Positions 45,847-59,647 of a stretch of 64,000 nt of DNA are shown piece after piece (the first letter of the stretch is position 1; every line of letters starts with the position of its first letter). The translations under genes were made by a program, and so were the position numbers. This DNA is from Rallus limicola. Lineage: Eukaryota > Chordata > Aves > Gruiformes > Rallidae. The DNA is taken from positions 186,001 to 250,000 of the forward strand of contig JAKCOZ010000081.1 in assembly GCA_022605955.1 (NCBI GenBank), in the 5' to 3' direction. The notes below the pieces were generated by a model that was given only the letters and a program-made list of their open reading frames with translations, ran no database searches and had not been told where the DNA came from.

Positions 45847-46933
45847 TGTGGTGGTTTAGCCCTGTCTGGAGGCCAGGCACCCACCAAAGTCCATCACTCC
45901 CCTTTGTAGTTAGACTGGGGAGAAAATATATACTGAGAGCATTAGGAGTCAGTGTAAGGACAGGGAAAGATCATCCTGTCATCCACGACAGGGACAAAAC
46001 AGACTCAAGCACCTTCCCCCCCACCCCTCCATTCTAAGCAGACTTCCCTTTAGTCGTGTTTTTGCTCCCTTCTTCCCTCCCATCCTGGCACAGGGGGGCA
46101 GGGACTGGGGAAATGGGGGGTTTGGTCAGTTTCTCCTGAGTTGTCCTTCTTAGCCAGGGCGGGGAGGGGGCCATTCCTCACCCCCTGCCCCTGATGCACC
46201 CTGGGGTCCCACCCACAGCAGACAGTCCTCATAAACTTCTCCAAATGTGAGCCATTTCCCATGGGGCTTCAGCTCTTCCCCAGCTGCCCCAGCCTGGGTC
46301 CCAGCTCTGAGGCAGTCATCAATCCAGTGTCTCTCAGTCCCTCAGGCCCAGCCTGCTCCTCCATGACCTGCTCCGGCAGGGGTGTCTCTTGCTCACCCCT
46401 GTGTCTCTGTCTCTCTCCATGGGTTCAAGTGCTGGCAGGGGCTGGCTCCAATGTGGGTCACAGCATCTCCCGTGTGTCTCCCCCTGCTCCATCCAGCGTG
46501 GGGCCTCTCCACGGGCTGCAGGTGGGGTCTGGGCCTTGTCCCTGTGCTGTGGGGGGACCCTTGCTCCCCGTGGGTTTCTCCAGGGGCTCAGGGGCATTTT
46601 TCTCTCTGGTACCTGGAGCGCCTCCGCCCCTTCCTCCCCGGCCTTAGTGTCTGCACAGCTCGTTAAATCTTCTCTCTCCCTTCTCTGGGGCAAAATGAAG
46701 CTGCTGGTGGGTTCTTTTCTTCTGGACGTGATTCCCAGAGGTGCTGTGACCATTGCTGATGGGCTCGGCCTTGGTCAGCAGCAACTCTGGCCTTGAATTG
46801 GCCGATGTTTAGTCTTCGGGGCCTGCAGAGAGCTTCTGGCTGCTCCTGACGGCAGCCATTTTCTGCAGCCCCTGGTCTCCCCCAGCACCCAGCTACGCAG
46901 AACTGCGACACTGCCTAAGAAAAACCCAAAACA
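45847..46933. mobile_element. LTR-like block, XL unit 3
   Basis: Copy of the 1.09 kb TGTGGTGG...AAAACA block. I see no structural difference from copy 2. Confidence 0.6.
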
Positions 46934-48515
46934 ATGAGATTCACAAAAAATATCTCAGCAGCTAGCAGCAGTACAAGCACGGGATGATGATTTTGAAACT
47001 TGAGGACAGCAGTGGAGACCAAAGGGTGCACACCTGCTCATGTTACACCTCGAGTTACCTGGAGGTAAATACTGTCGTCAAAGCAAACTCCCATTCTGTT
47101 ACCTTTAGTCACTCTTTTCTGTGGCAATATTGCAGACAGTTAACCATCGTTTGACTAGATTCACTCTCTGTTTAGGACCCATCAACCTCTGCTGTTTGTA
47201 AGGGTGAACACAAAGCCATGGGAGTGCAGAGTTTGACTCCTGCGTCAGACACTGAATAGCAGCTTTGCTGCAGGGAGAGGTGATTAGCCATGAACCAGAG
47301 TCTCTTTGGAAGAAGGCTGTATGAAAAGCCGTGATCTCAAAAGAGGAGGTCAGCTCAGTCTTAGACCACAAACAGGACAAGCCTGGTACACATTTTCCCG
47401 GTGTTTGATGTGCCCAAGCTGAAAGGACGCTAGATCCTAGTGACAATACCCTAAGCGTCCTCCTGTTGATCTGTTTATCAAGAACCTTACCAGCATTCAA
47501 ATGCTAACAGAGCACTGTGCTCACAGATCTTTTCTCCTTGTGTTTTGTTGTCATGATAAAAAGCCCTTATGTGCCTTCCAGAGCTGTCCACAGAAGTATT
47601 ATCAGCTCCAAAGCTGTGGTGGATAACTGAAAAGTCACCGCCTGGCTTTTAAGAAGAATTGCTACACAGCAGTCTCTTCAGACTTGGGCAGGAAAAAAGC
47701 CCCACTTAAAACCAAAACCTCCAAACAAAAATCAACAACAAAAACTAAAGGAACACCCCTCCACCCACCGCTTTGTTTTCTTGAATAAATGGCAATGGAC
47801 CGACTGTTTACGTAGACTTGTGGTCTGATTCTCCCCTGCTACACTGCAAATTGAGATAGGCACTGCTTTCCTCTTGTCCAATCCCTGGTCCTTCCCTGTT
47901 CTCATAAGAACTCTAAGCATTATTATCTTGGCCTGCTACAGAAGCACAGGATACATTTTTGTAATCCTCACACTATAAGCTGGTCAAAAACCTACTCACA
48001 TCACACTTTAGTGTTACCAGATGTTTTTTCTAGTAACATAGTGGCAGAAAGTCCACCAAGTAACTCGTACATACACTACTTCATGGCTTTCACCCTCCCC
48101 TGCTTCCCTCTGATCTACCTTAGAAACTTCTCGCTTGTCCCATGTTCAGCTGGATGCATTTCACATTCCTCCTCCTGATGTAAAGCAATTTCATTTGTAA
48201 ATTCTGTATAGTGTAAGCTATGTCTTGTGACCCAGCATGACTCTGCCTGGGACTGGGCTGGCCTGGGGAGGTGTTGTTGGGCAGCTTCTGTTTTAGTGAC
48301 TCTCACTAACCTCCCACAGGTTCTGCTGTCCGATCAATGTAGCAAACCTTGTTGTGAGATGGATCTTCCAAAAGTCTCTGTTATGTGTCATTTCATCCTG
48401 ATGAACCCTCCCAGAGAAGTCAGGGATGCTATTCCACACTATGTAAGGAACTTACATCTGTGCTGGAGCTTCCATACTTTTCCTGCACTGCTTTCCTCCA
48501 CCAAGGAGATGTTAT

Positions 48516-48628
48516 GACACTGTTGTATTGAGGGACATGGTTTAGTGGGAGCTAGTAGTAATAGGTGAATGGTTGGACTGGATGATCTTTTAGGTCTTTT
48601 CCAACCTTGATAATTCTGTGATTCTGTG
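48516..48628 (+). mobile_element. CR1 LINE 3' end fragment, XL unit 3
   Basis: Same CR1 end at the same relative place as in the other XL units. Confidence 0.88.
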
Positions 48629-49291
48629 AATCACCCAGGAATGCTGTGGCACCTTCCCAAGCACTCTGGCTGGTGTCCCAGAGGTGCCAGGGCAGGGAGA
48701 GCTCCATGACACGTGTTGGCAAGGTGCACACTTCAGGGCAAGGCCACTCATGACTCTTCTCAAGGGCTGTCTTATTTCTGACAGCCAAAGGACACTATTG
48801 GAGAGCACTCCAGAAAGCTGCTCACCTTCCAGCCCCAAATGTCACTCTTTTCCTTAATCACCAAAGGGCTGATAGGAATCATTACAAGCTTTCTTTGTCT
48901 AGCATCACCATCTTGTATCTCCTTCATGTTTCTGGCAGCAGGGATTCTCAGACCTAAGTCTTCACCCTCCCGAAGGACGTTTCTCCTAGGAACCTTTTCC
49001 CAAGACATGAGCCAACATGTCCCTCAAGGACTGATGCTTTTCACTACAAGGTGTCTGGTTTCCACCCCAATTTCTCCAGAAACCTGCAAGTCCCTGCTGC
49101 TTGCATGCTTACCTGCACCTCAGTGGTGATGATCCAGGACTCGTACGCAGAGTAGAGTGCAGACACCGGTCGCATTCCACCAAGGGTGCCTGTCCAGAGC
49201 AGAGCTCTGCACTCGCAGAGTTTCAAACCTTCCCCGCTGCAGAAAGCGTGGTGCAGACACTGCACTCAGGCTTCAACTGGGTGGAAATGAT

Positions 49292-49777
49292 TTACTCAGT
49301 AACTGAGTTGCCCCGCACAGAAGTCCCATCCTCTGTGTCACTGACAGGATCTCCAGCGCTGCTGTCTTCATCACTGTCCGAGGACACAGAAGGCAGTCCT
49401 GATGAGGTGTCACATTCAGATGGGGACTGTGACCTAGGCTGAGAGAGTAAATGAAAAGGACCACCAGTTAATTACAGATGCCCTTAATGTGGCCCTAAAT
49501 TGCATTTCCCTGGCCCTTCATTGTTTCCAAGCTTGGCTGTGGATACAATCAATGGCAGCTGCAATTATACGGGAAGGTGAGGAAGACACCTGACCTACCG
49601 ACATTTGGAAAGTAATGTGGGCTAAACACTGATCCACATCACCGCTGTCTCCGTGGCTGTCCGAGGACACAGAAGGCAGTCCTGATGGGGTGTCACATCC
49701 AGCTGGGGACGGTGACCTAGGTGGAGAGAGTTTAGCTTCTCCACTCCTTCCACATGGCTCCAAATTGTCCTCGTGCT
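49292..49777 (-). CDS. ERICH3: XL unit 3: exon A and terminal exon with stop
   Basis: Exon A 49599-49777 and terminal exon 49292-49438. The end reads GNSVTE before TAA (Pro to Thr), a change shared with XL unit 4. Confidence 0.65.
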
Positions 49778-50070
49778 CTGAAAGAAAAGACCCAGACTGT
49801 GAGACAGGAAACAGAACTCACACCACAGCCATCCTGGCTGTTCAGGCAGACTGGCTTCAGTCGTCTCTCTTCGCCTTCGCAAAGCAGAGGCTTCAGTGTT
49901 AAAAACAAAGCCATTTAACACACTGTGCTGTGGGGACTACGAGTAAGAGCCCCCCTCCTTCTGCTGCCCAGGCACGGGCACCACCACATTGCTCATATGT
50001 CAGGTGTCCGAGAAGAGGATGCTCCAGGCAAAGCTGGAGGCCCAAAAGCCCAAACCTGCCCCAGGATCAC

Positions 50071-52303
50071 CCTGCTTGACTATTTGGCATACTGTACCAT
50101 TTTGGCTGGAGTCTTCCTCACGATCTTCATGCTCTCCACCAGAGAGGCTTTTCCCCTCTTCTTCATCAACAGTTTGTTCTTTGATGATGACCTCTTCCTC
50201 AAATACTACTTCTTTATAGATGACATCTTTCTTGGCAATTTCTTCAACCATTTCTTTGTCTAAGCTTTCTTCCTGAACGGTTTCTTTGACAACTTCTTTG
50301 TCGATAATTTCTTTGACTTTTGTATCAACAGTTTCTTCTCTGTCGTCAATTTTGTCCTCGCCTTCTCCATCATTAACTTCCTTCTCTTCTCCGTTGTCAC
50401 CTTCTTCATCGCTGTCATCTTTGCCATCACCTTTTTCTTCTCTGTACTCCTGGCCTGTCTCCATGTTTTCCTCAGGAGCTCCTGTACTCTCTCCATTCCC
50501 TCCTGAGTCCACATGCTTCTCCTTGCGGTCCTCTTTCCTCACTGTGCGAGGGGATGGCTTTTTGTCCAAATCCATAGAAATAATGCACCTATAAAAGCCC
50601 GAGGAGGACGGGAAAGTGTCACGTTGTGTTGTCTCTGCACGATGGTAGGACAGCCAGCACACAGAGCTAGTCAGCATTTGTCTCCATACCTGTAGCAAGG
50701 AGATGCTCCTTCCACCTTAAGGAACGCGAAGGATCCACTTCTGCCTCCCACCCTGCAGGGCTTCCTATGCCTGTACTCGCAGCACGTGCTCAACCGATCC
50801 ACATAAATCCCGCTGAGGAAGAAGGTCAGGCTGAATGGGAAACCACGGTGCCTCTTGGAGATGAACTGAAAGCTTTCTGAAATGGCAGAGGAAAGGGTTC
50901 ACAGAAACGGGTTATGCTTTGCTGTCAGCCTCTTGCCATCATCACATCCCATGCCCACCAAAGCAGCCAGCCCTCTGAGGTCAGGTACTTTGGCTCTCGG
51001 CTCTATTAATCGGATGGAAAAAGTCCAGCTCCTCCTCACACCACAGCATTGGCACCTTCCAACCCTGCACTACCAAGCTGGACACGCCTGTGACAAGCCA
51101 CTCCATCCTCAGTTGGCTGCTCACACTGCAGCGGAACAGAACCCGAAGCCTCATGGCTCAGCAAGGTGCCTTCTGCCACCTCCCCTCCCAGAGTGTGCAT
51201 TGCGCAGGAAGCTTGGGATCCCTGGAGTGTGCCTGCGTTGATGGGGCCATGCAGCAGCCAGCCAGAGCTCCCCCAGTGTAGTGCAGGTGTTCCTCAGTGG
51301 GTGCCTCCTCACAGAGTGCACCCAGGCTCCCAATGGGGACAGTGGCCATGCCAGGGGCTCTGGGCCCACGCTCGGACTCATGACCACATTTTAGCCAGTT
51401 GCCTGGACCAGCAGTAACAATTTGAGGCCTGACCCTTACCTCCTTCCAACAGGTTGCCTTTGTAGACACAAAGGTTCTGTCCTCCACAGTGCTGCTGGTA
51501 GACTGTGATTTCATCTCTGTCATGAGCAGCACTGCGAGATAAACGGACACGCTTCCCTAGGAAGACCATGGTGACACGTGCGGTGCTGCAGAGCAGGGAC
51601 TGGGGAGGCACTCTGGCATCCTGAGGCAGGAGAGACACAAAAAGCACATTCATTCTCCTGTCTTTCAGAAATACCATGAACCTGCACTCACACTACGTAC
51701 AGGCACCTTTCAGCATCAGGCCCTTACCCTTCTCGGAGGTTCCTCGGAGCCCTTTGGTACGGTGAGGGAGCGAAATCGTCTCCTTCGGTACACGCCATTT
51801 CTCGCTGCCCCAGCACAGCAGCGGCACTGTGAGTTGCCCCCCACAGAAGTCCCATCCTCTGTGTCACTGACAGCATCTCCAGCGCTGCTGTCTTCATCAC
51901 TGTCCGAGCACACAGAAGGCAGTCCTGATGAGGTGTCACATTCAGATGGGGACTGTGACCTAGGCTGAGAGAGTAAATGAAAAGGACCACCAGTTAATTA
52001 CAGATGCCCTTAATGTGGCCCTAAATTGCATTTCCCTGGCCCTTCATTGTTTCCAAGCTTGGCTGTGGATACAATCAATGGCAGCTGCAATTATACGGGA
52101 AGGTGAGGAAGACACCTGACCTACCGACATTTGCAAAGTAATGTGGGCTAAACACTGATCCACATCACCGCTGTCTCCGTGGCTGTCCGAGGACACAGAA
52201 GGCAGTCCTGATGGGGTGTCACATGCAGATGGGGACGGTGACCTAGGTGGAGAGAGTTTAGCTTCTCCACTCCTTCCACATGGCTCCAAATTGTCCTCGT
52301 GCT
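50071..52303 (-). CDS. ERICH3: L unit (49925): complete ERICH3-like module
   Basis: Exons A 52125-52303, B 51728-51964, C 51440-51620, D 50690-50876, E 50071-50588. The tail in E matches the L unit at 15079 (VDSGGNG, GLGFWAS). Below it on the minus strand lies exon A and then the terminal exon of XL unit 3, so a transcript through this module has a ready stop at 49292. Confidence 0.8.
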
Positions 52304-52596
52304 CTGAAAGAAAAGACCCAGACTGTGAGACAGGAAACAGAACTCACACCACAACCATCCTGGCTGTTCAGGCAGACTAGCTTCAGTCGTCTCTCTTCGC
52401 CTTCGCAAAGCAGAGGCTTCAGTGTTAAAAACAAAGCCATTTAACACACTGTGCTGTGGGGACTACGAGTAAGAGCCCCCCTCCTTCTGCTGCCCAGGCA
52501 CGGGCACCACCACATTGCTCATATGTCAGGTGTCCGAGAAGAGGATGCTCCAGGCAAAGCTGGAGGCCCACGAGCCCAAACCTGCCCCAGGATCAC

Positions 52597-53759
52597 CCTG
52601 CTTGACTATTTGGCATACTGTACCATTTTGGCTGGAGTCTTCCTCACGATCTTCATGCTCTCCACCAGAGAGGCTTTTCCCCTCTTCTTCATCAACAGTT
52701 TGTTCTTTGATGATGACCTCTTCCTCAAATACTACTTCTTCATAGATGACATCTTTCTTGGCAATTTCTTCAACCATTTCTTTGTCTAAGCTTTCTTCCT
52801 GAACGATTTCTTTGACAACTTCTTTGTCGATAATTTCTTTGACTTTTGTATCAACAGTTTCTTCTCTGTCGTCAATTTTGTCCTCGCCTTCTCCATCATT
52901 AACTTCCTTCTCTTCTCCGTTGTCACCTTCTTCATCGCTCCACAGTGCTGCTGGTAGACTGCGATTTCATCTCTGTCATGAGCAGCACTGCGAGATAAGC
53001 GGACACGCTTCCCTAGGAAGACCATGGTGACACGTGCGGTGCTGCAGAGCAGGGACTGGGGAGACACTCTGGCATCCTGAGGCAGGAGAGACACAAAAAG
53101 CACATTCATTCACCTGTCTTTCAGAAATACCATGAACCTGCACTCACACTACGTACAGGCACCTTTCAGCATCAGGCCCTTACCCTTCTCGGAGGTTCCT
53201 CGGAGCCCTTTGGTACGGTGAGGGAGCGAAATCGTCTCCTTCGGTACACGCCATTTCTCGCTGCCCCAGCACAGCAGCGGCACTGTGAGTTGCCCCCCAC
53301 AGAAGTCCCATCCTCTGTGTCACTGACAGCATCTCCAGCGCTGCTGTCTTCATCACTGTCCGAGGACACAGAAGGCAGTCCTGATGAGGTGTCACATTCA
53401 GATGGGGACCGTGACCTAGGCTGAGAGAGTAAATGAAAAGGACCACCAGTTAATTACAGATGCCCTTAATGTGGCCCTAAATTGCATTTCCCTGGCCCTT
53501 CATTGTTTCCAAGCTTGGCTGTGGATACAATCAATGGCAGCTGCAATTATACGGGAAGGTGAGGAAGACACCTGACCTACCGACATTTGCAAAGTAATGT
53601 GGGCTAAACACTGATCCACATCACCGCTGTCTCCGTGGCTGTCCGAGGACACAGAAGGCAGTCCTGATGGGGTGTCACATGCAGATGGGGACGGTGACCT
53701 AGGTGGAGAGAGTTTAGCTTCTCCACTCCTTCCACATGGCTCCAAATTGTCCTCGTGCT
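52597..53759 (-). pseudogene. ERICH3: S unit (52451): ERICH3-like copy, twin of 53907
   Basis: Exon A 53581-53759, B 53184-53420, C/E 52597-53076, with the C-frame stop at 52786. GATAAGCGG in C and GGGGACCGTG in B are shared only with the next unit. Confidence 0.75.
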
Positions 53760-54052
53760 CTGAAAGAAAAGACCCAGACTGTGAGACAGGAAACAGAACT
53801 CACACCACAACCATCCTGGCTGTTCAGGCAGACTAGCTTCAGTCGTCTCTCTTCGCCTTCGCAAAGCAGAGGCTTCAGTGTTAAAAACAAAGCCATTTAA
53901 CACACTGTGCTGTGGGGACTACGAGTAAGAGCCCCCCTCCTTCTGCTGCCCAGGCACGGGCACCACCACATTGCTCATATGTCAGGTGTCCGAGAAGAGG
54001 ATGCTCCAGGCAAAGCTGGAGGCCCACGAGCCCAAACCTGCCCCAGGATCAC

Positions 54053-55215
54053 CCTGCTTGACTATTTGGCATACTGTACCATTTTGGCTGGAGTCTTCCT
54101 CACGATCTTCATGCTCTCCACCAGAGAGGCTTTTCCCCTCTTCTTCATCAACAGTTTGTTCTTTGATGATGACCTCTTCCTCAAATACTACTTCTTCATA
54201 GATGACATCTTTCTTGGCAATTTCTTCAACCATTTCTTTGTCTAAGCTTTCTTCCTGAACGATTTCTTTGACAACTTCTTTGTCGATAATTTCTTTGACT
54301 TTTGTATCAACAGTTTCTTCTCTGTCGTCAATTTTGTCCTCGCCTTCTCCATCATTAACTTCCTTCTCTTCTCCGTTGTCACCTTCTTCATCGCTCCACA
54401 GTGCTGCTGGTAGACTGCGATTTCATCTCTGTCATGAGCAGCACTGCGAGATAAGCGGACACGCTTCCCTAGGAAGACCATGGTGACACGTGCGGTGCTG
54501 CAGAGCAGGGACTGGGGAGACACTCTGGCATCCTGAGGCAGGAGAGACACAAAAAGCACATTCATTCACCTGTCTTTCAGAAATACCATGAACCTGCACT
54601 CACACTACGTACAGGCACCTTTCAGCATCAGGCCCTTACCCTTCTCGGAGGTTCCTCGGAGCCCTTTGGTACGGTGAGGGAGCGAAATCGTCTCCTTCGG
54701 TACACGCCATTTCTCGCTGCCCCAGCACAGCAGCGGCACTGTGAGTTGCCCCCCACAGAAGTCCCATCCTCTGTGTCACTGACAGCATCTCCAGCGCTGC
54801 TGTCTTCATCACTGTCCGAGGACACAGAAGGCAGTCCTGATGAGGTGTCACATTCAGATGGGGACCGTGACCTAGGCTGAGAGAGTAAATGAAAAGGACC
54901 ACCAGTTAATTACAGATGCCCTTAATGTGGCCCTAAATTGCATTTCCCTGGCCCTTCATTGTTTCCAAGCTTGGCTGTGGATACAATCAATGGCAGCTGC
55001 AATTATACGGGAAGGTGAGGAAGACACCTGACCTACCGACATTTGCAAAGTAATGTGGGCTAAACACTGATCCACATCACCGCTGTCTCCGTGGCTGTCC
55101 GAGGACACAGAAGGCAGTCCTGATGGGGTGTCACATGCAGATGGGGACGGTGACCTAGGTGGAGAGAGTTTAGCTTCTCCACTCCTTCCACATGGCTCCA
55201 AATTGTCCTCGTGCT
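54053..55215 (-). pseudogene. ERICH3: S unit (53907): ERICH3-like copy, twin of 52451
   Basis: Exon A 55037-55215, B 54640-54876, C/E 54053-54532, with the C-frame stop at 54242. It carries the private bases of the previous unit. The intron after A has GACTATGAG for GACTGTGAG. Confidence 0.75.
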
Positions 55216-56291
55216 CTGAAAGAAAAGACCCAGACTATGAGACAGGAAACAGAACTCACACCACAACCATCCTGGCTGTTCAGGCAGACTGGCTTCAGTC
55301 GTCTCTCTTCGCCTTCGCAAAGCAGAGGCTTCAGTGTTAAAAACAAAGCCATTTAACACACTGTGCTGTGGGGACTACGAGTAAGAGCCCCCCTCCTTCT
55401 GCTGCCCAGGCACGGGCACCACCACATTGCTCATATGTCAGGTGTCCGAGAAGAGGATGCTCCAGGCAAAGCTGGAGGCCCACGAGCCCAAACCTGCCCC
55501 AGGATCACCCTGCTTGACTATTTGGCATACTGTACCATTTTGGCTGGAGTCTTCCTCACGATCTTCATGCTCTCCACCAGAGAGGCTTTTCCCCTCTTCT
55601 TCATCAACAGTTTGTTCTTTGATGATGACCTCTTCCTCAAATACTACTTCTTTATAGATGACATCTTTCTTGGCAATTTCTTCAACCATTTCTTTGTCTA
55701 AGCTTTCTTCCTGAACGATTTCTTTGACAACTTCTTTGTCGATAATTTCTTTGACTTTTGTATCAACAGTTTCTTCTCTGTCGTCAATTTTGTCCTCGCC
55801 TTCTCCATCATTAACTTCCTTCTCTTCTCCGTTGTCACCTTCTTCATCGCTCCACAGTGCTGCTGGTAGACTGTGATTTCATCTCTGTCATGAGCAGCAC
55901 TGCGAGTGGCCATGCCAGGGGCTCTGGGCCCACGCTCGGACTCATGCCCACATTTTAGCCAGTTGCCTGGACCAGCAGGAACAATTTGAGGCCTGACCCT
56001 TACCTCCTTCCAACAGGTTGCCTTTGTAGACACAAAGGTTCTGTCCTCCACAGTGCTGCTGGTAGACTGCGATTTCATCTCTGTCATGAGCAGCACTGCG
56101 AGATAAACGGACACGCTTCCCTAGGAAGACCATGGTGACACGTGCGGTGCTGCAGAGCAGGGACTGGGGAGGCACTCTGGCATCCTGAGGCAGGAGAGAC
56201 ACAAAAAGCACATTCATTCACCTGTCTTTCAGAAATACCATGAACCTGCACTCACACTACGTACAGGCACCTTTCAGCATCAGGCCCTTAC

Positions 56292-56543
56292 CCTTCTTGG
56301 AGGTTCCTCGGAGCCCTTTGGTACGGTGAGGGAGCGAAATCGTCTCCTTCGGTACTCGCCCTTTCTCGCTGCCCCAGCGTGTTCATCTCTCTTTTCCAGG
56401 GGTGGATGTGGCACTGGTATTCTGGGTTTCTTCATGGTGGGACGGTGACAGTAGGATACATCAGCCACAGCTCCCATGGAGATTCTACAGCATAAGCCTT
56501 TGCGTTCCTCCTGCAGAAATGGTTTAACCAGGTCAAACAGGCT
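56292..56543 (-). CDS. ERICH3: XL unit 4: internal ERICH3-like exon B'
   Basis: 84 codons with KGEYRRRR and AAACAGGCT, as in XL unit 1. Acceptor TTTTTGCAG, donor GTAAGG. Confidence 0.72.
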
Positions 56544-56928
56544 CTGCAAAAATAGCCCCTGAGCATAGGAAATGCACCAGGGTCTGCCTGTGCTTTACAC
56601 TGAGAAACACTGTGGAATAATTACTGGAGGTGACTTAAAAATTAAAATTTATGTTCACACTGTAAGCAAGGGTTCAGCATTCAGAAATCTCCTGGGGTGC
56701 CAGAATGTTTCTCCAGACGTTCTCTAGGCAATCTCGGAGGCTGGCAACATCCGGGGAGCTTGATGCACCGACCCTGAGAGAGTGCCGGTGTCCTGATCTC
56801 ATGAGACCCAGATCATCACAGTGTTTTGGGGCTGGGAATTCGGGATAAGAGCCTGCTGGGAAACACTGGGGATGGGGGGGAGGGGATTGGTGAACGGGGT
56901 TGGTGACTGCTGGGGAACTAAATAACTC

Positions 56929-58557
56929 TTGGAAGGATTAGAAGCCAGGGGCAACCCTCAAAGGGGAATAATTGAACAGCGGGGAAAATGGCCACTGAAT
57001 GGAACTCTAAAGTATAATGCTAACTTACAATTAATGCTGGGTTTAAGAAGGGAAGGGAAACAGGATGAGGCCTCACATGCAGGGATGTTCTTTGCCCTTA
57101 AAAGACATCTGGAATGGCAAAGGGATTGTGGGCCAGTTCCCCCTCAGGATCCTCTGGTTCTAGCCTTAGAACAGGAAGAGAGAAGATACAACCTGGGGAA
57201 GCTGACACGATGCTGTTCAGCTCGCGGTGTAGGGCAGCGATGCACAAAGACCAAAGGCAGCAGACAGCGGACTTGGAGAGACCCGAGAATTTCATGCCCT
57301 CCTCCCTGCTCTAACCATACATAAAGATCAAATGGGAATGCAGAGGAAGAGGAGCAAGAAGGGGCTAAGGGATTTACCCCTATTACATCTAGGACCTGTA
57401 GCAAGATGGGCCCCATAATCCAGGCAGCCCTGGGGCAAGCAGGGGGCTCCAAGGGACCAACTCGGGTTAAAGTCCCTTTTCCTGTGAGTGATTTGGATGC
57501 ATGGGAACAAGTGGGAACAGGGTATCGGGACGAGCCTTCAGGGGCTGCCAAGCGCTTCGACCTCGTTGTTAAGACCCAGGACCCTGAGTGGCAGGACAGA
57601 GATGCAATGACAGAGATGGAAAAGCAGTTGGGTTTGAAAACAGCCAAAACGCAGGTGCAAGCTCCAATTCCAGCGGGGACGCTGGGGGAACCGGCGGAAC
57701 AATATATTCCCCAGACAGGTCCAGGATGGGACCCGAATGATAGTGGTGATTATCAACGGCTGGAGCAGTATCAGGCATGGGTGAAATCTGGTTTGGAAAA
57801 CGCAACCCCCAAAGCAGTAAATCGGTCGGCTCCATGTGCTGTGAAACAAAATTACTCTGAGACTCCTACGGACGGAGCTCTCGGAAAGACTGAGGCTGGC
57901 AATGTGCAGACACACCACCCTGGAGCCCTCAGCAAAGGCCGGCAACAGTTGGTCTCACTGGTTTTGGGACAGTCGTCTGATGGTATCCACAAGAAGCTAC
58001 AGAAGTTCAGGAAGCCAGAGACAGGACAGAGAAAAGGCAATTGAAGAAGCATGGAGAGTGTTCAGGAACAGGGAAAGCAGTGAGAAAAAATCAGAAAGGA
58101 GAAGAACCATCGCTCCTGTTGCAGCTTTGGAGCAATGCAGGTTACAAGAAGGGGGCTGTGGGGACTGGATAGAGCCCAATGTGCCTGGGCTAAGAAAAAG
58201 GGGCACTGGGAAAGCCAATGTCCAGAAAAGTGCAAAGAAAAGGGGGCAGAGGAAGGAAGAAAGCTGGACAAAAGGACCCTCCTCAAAAACACCCCACGGG
58301 ACACAAGGGCAAAAGAACAGGAGCTACGGACTCAGCCGGCAGTTTCACATCGAGCTTCACTGTCTCTGGGCTCAGCAGTGGGGTTTTTAAGGACTTGGGA
58401 TTGTGCCCAGGAGCCGTTAAGAGTTGCTCTTTGTGCATCTCACTGCACCAAAACCCATGTGCAGTGTGTGGAGCAGCAGGGCAGTGTGAAATGGGTATGT
58501 TCAGGTACCAACAGGGCTCAGCCATCCATTGGCAAGGTGCCAAACGGCCAGCCATAG
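56929..58557 (+). pseudogene. Endogenous retrovirus gag remnant, XL unit 4
   Basis: Same broken gag as in the other XL units: capsid-like part 57406-58044, altered knuckle near 58175-58240. Confidence 0.75.
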
Positions 58558-58560
58558 CTC

Positions 58561-59647
58561 TGTGGTGGTTTAGCCCTGTCTGGAGGCCAGGCACCCACCA
58601 AAGTCCATCACTCCCCTTTGTAGTTAGACTGGGGAGAAAATATATACTGAGAGCATTAGGAGTCAGTGTAAGGACAGGGAAAGATCATCCTGTCATCCAC
58701 GACAGGGACAAAACAGACTCAAGCACCTTCCCCCCCACCCCTCCATTCTAAGCAGACTTCCCTTTAGTCGTGTTTTTGCTCCCTTCTTCCCTCCCATCCT
58801 GGCACAGGGGGGCAGGGACTGGGGAAATGGGGGGTTTGGTCAGTTTCTCCTGAGTTGTCCTTCTTAGCCAGGGCGGGGAGGGGGCCATTCCTCACCCCCT
58901 GCCCCTGATGCACCCTGGGGTCCCACCCACAGCAGACAGTCCTCATAAACTTCTCCAAATGTGAGCCATTTCCCATGGGGCTTCAGCTCTTCCCCAGCTG
59001 CCCCAGCCTGGGTCCCAGCTCTGAGGCAGTCATCAATCCAGTGTCTCTCAGTCCCTCAGGCCCAGCCTGCTCCTCCATGACCTGCTCCGGCAGGGGTGTC
59101 TCTTGCTCACCCCTGTGTCTCTGTCTCTCTCCATGGGTTCAAGTGCTGGCAGGGGCTGGCTCCAATGTGGGTCACAGCATCTCCCGTGTGTCTCCCCCTG
59201 CTCCATCCAGCGTGGGGCCTCTCCACGGGCTGCAGGTGGGGTCTGGGCCTTGTCCCTGTGCTGTGGGGGGACCCTTGCTCCCCGTGGGTTTCTCCAGGGG
59301 CTCAGGGGCATTTTTCTCTCTGGTACCTGGAGCGCCTCCGCCCCTTCCTCCCCGGCCTTAGTGTCTGCACAGCTCGTTAAATCTTCTCTCTCCCTTCTCT
59401 GGGGCAAAATGAAGCTGCTGGTGGGTTCTTTTCTTCTGGACGTGATTCCCAGAGGTGCTGTGACCATTGCTGATGGGCTCGGCCTTGGTCAGCAGCAACT
59501 CTGGCCTTGAATTGGCCGATGTTTAGTCTTCGGGGCCTGCAGAGAGCTTCTGGCTGCTCCTGACGGCAGCCATTTTCTGCAGCCCCTGGTCTCCCCCAGC
59601 ACCCAGCTACGCAGAACTGCGACACTGCCTAAGAAAAACCCAAAACA
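58561..59647. mobile_element. LTR-like block, XL unit 4
   Basis: Fourth copy of the 1.09 kb block, same ends and flanks as copies 2 and 3. Confidence 0.6.

Larger units (their letters stand above)
42649..49924 (-). repeat. XL unit 3 (7276 bp)
   Basis: It directly follows XL unit 2. Coding parts on minus: exon A 49599-49777, terminal exon 49292-49438, B' 43578-43829, C 43290-43470, partial C fused to E 42795-43192. Unassigned stretches: 43830-44214, 46934-48515 and 48629-49291, as in copy 1. Confidence 0.9.
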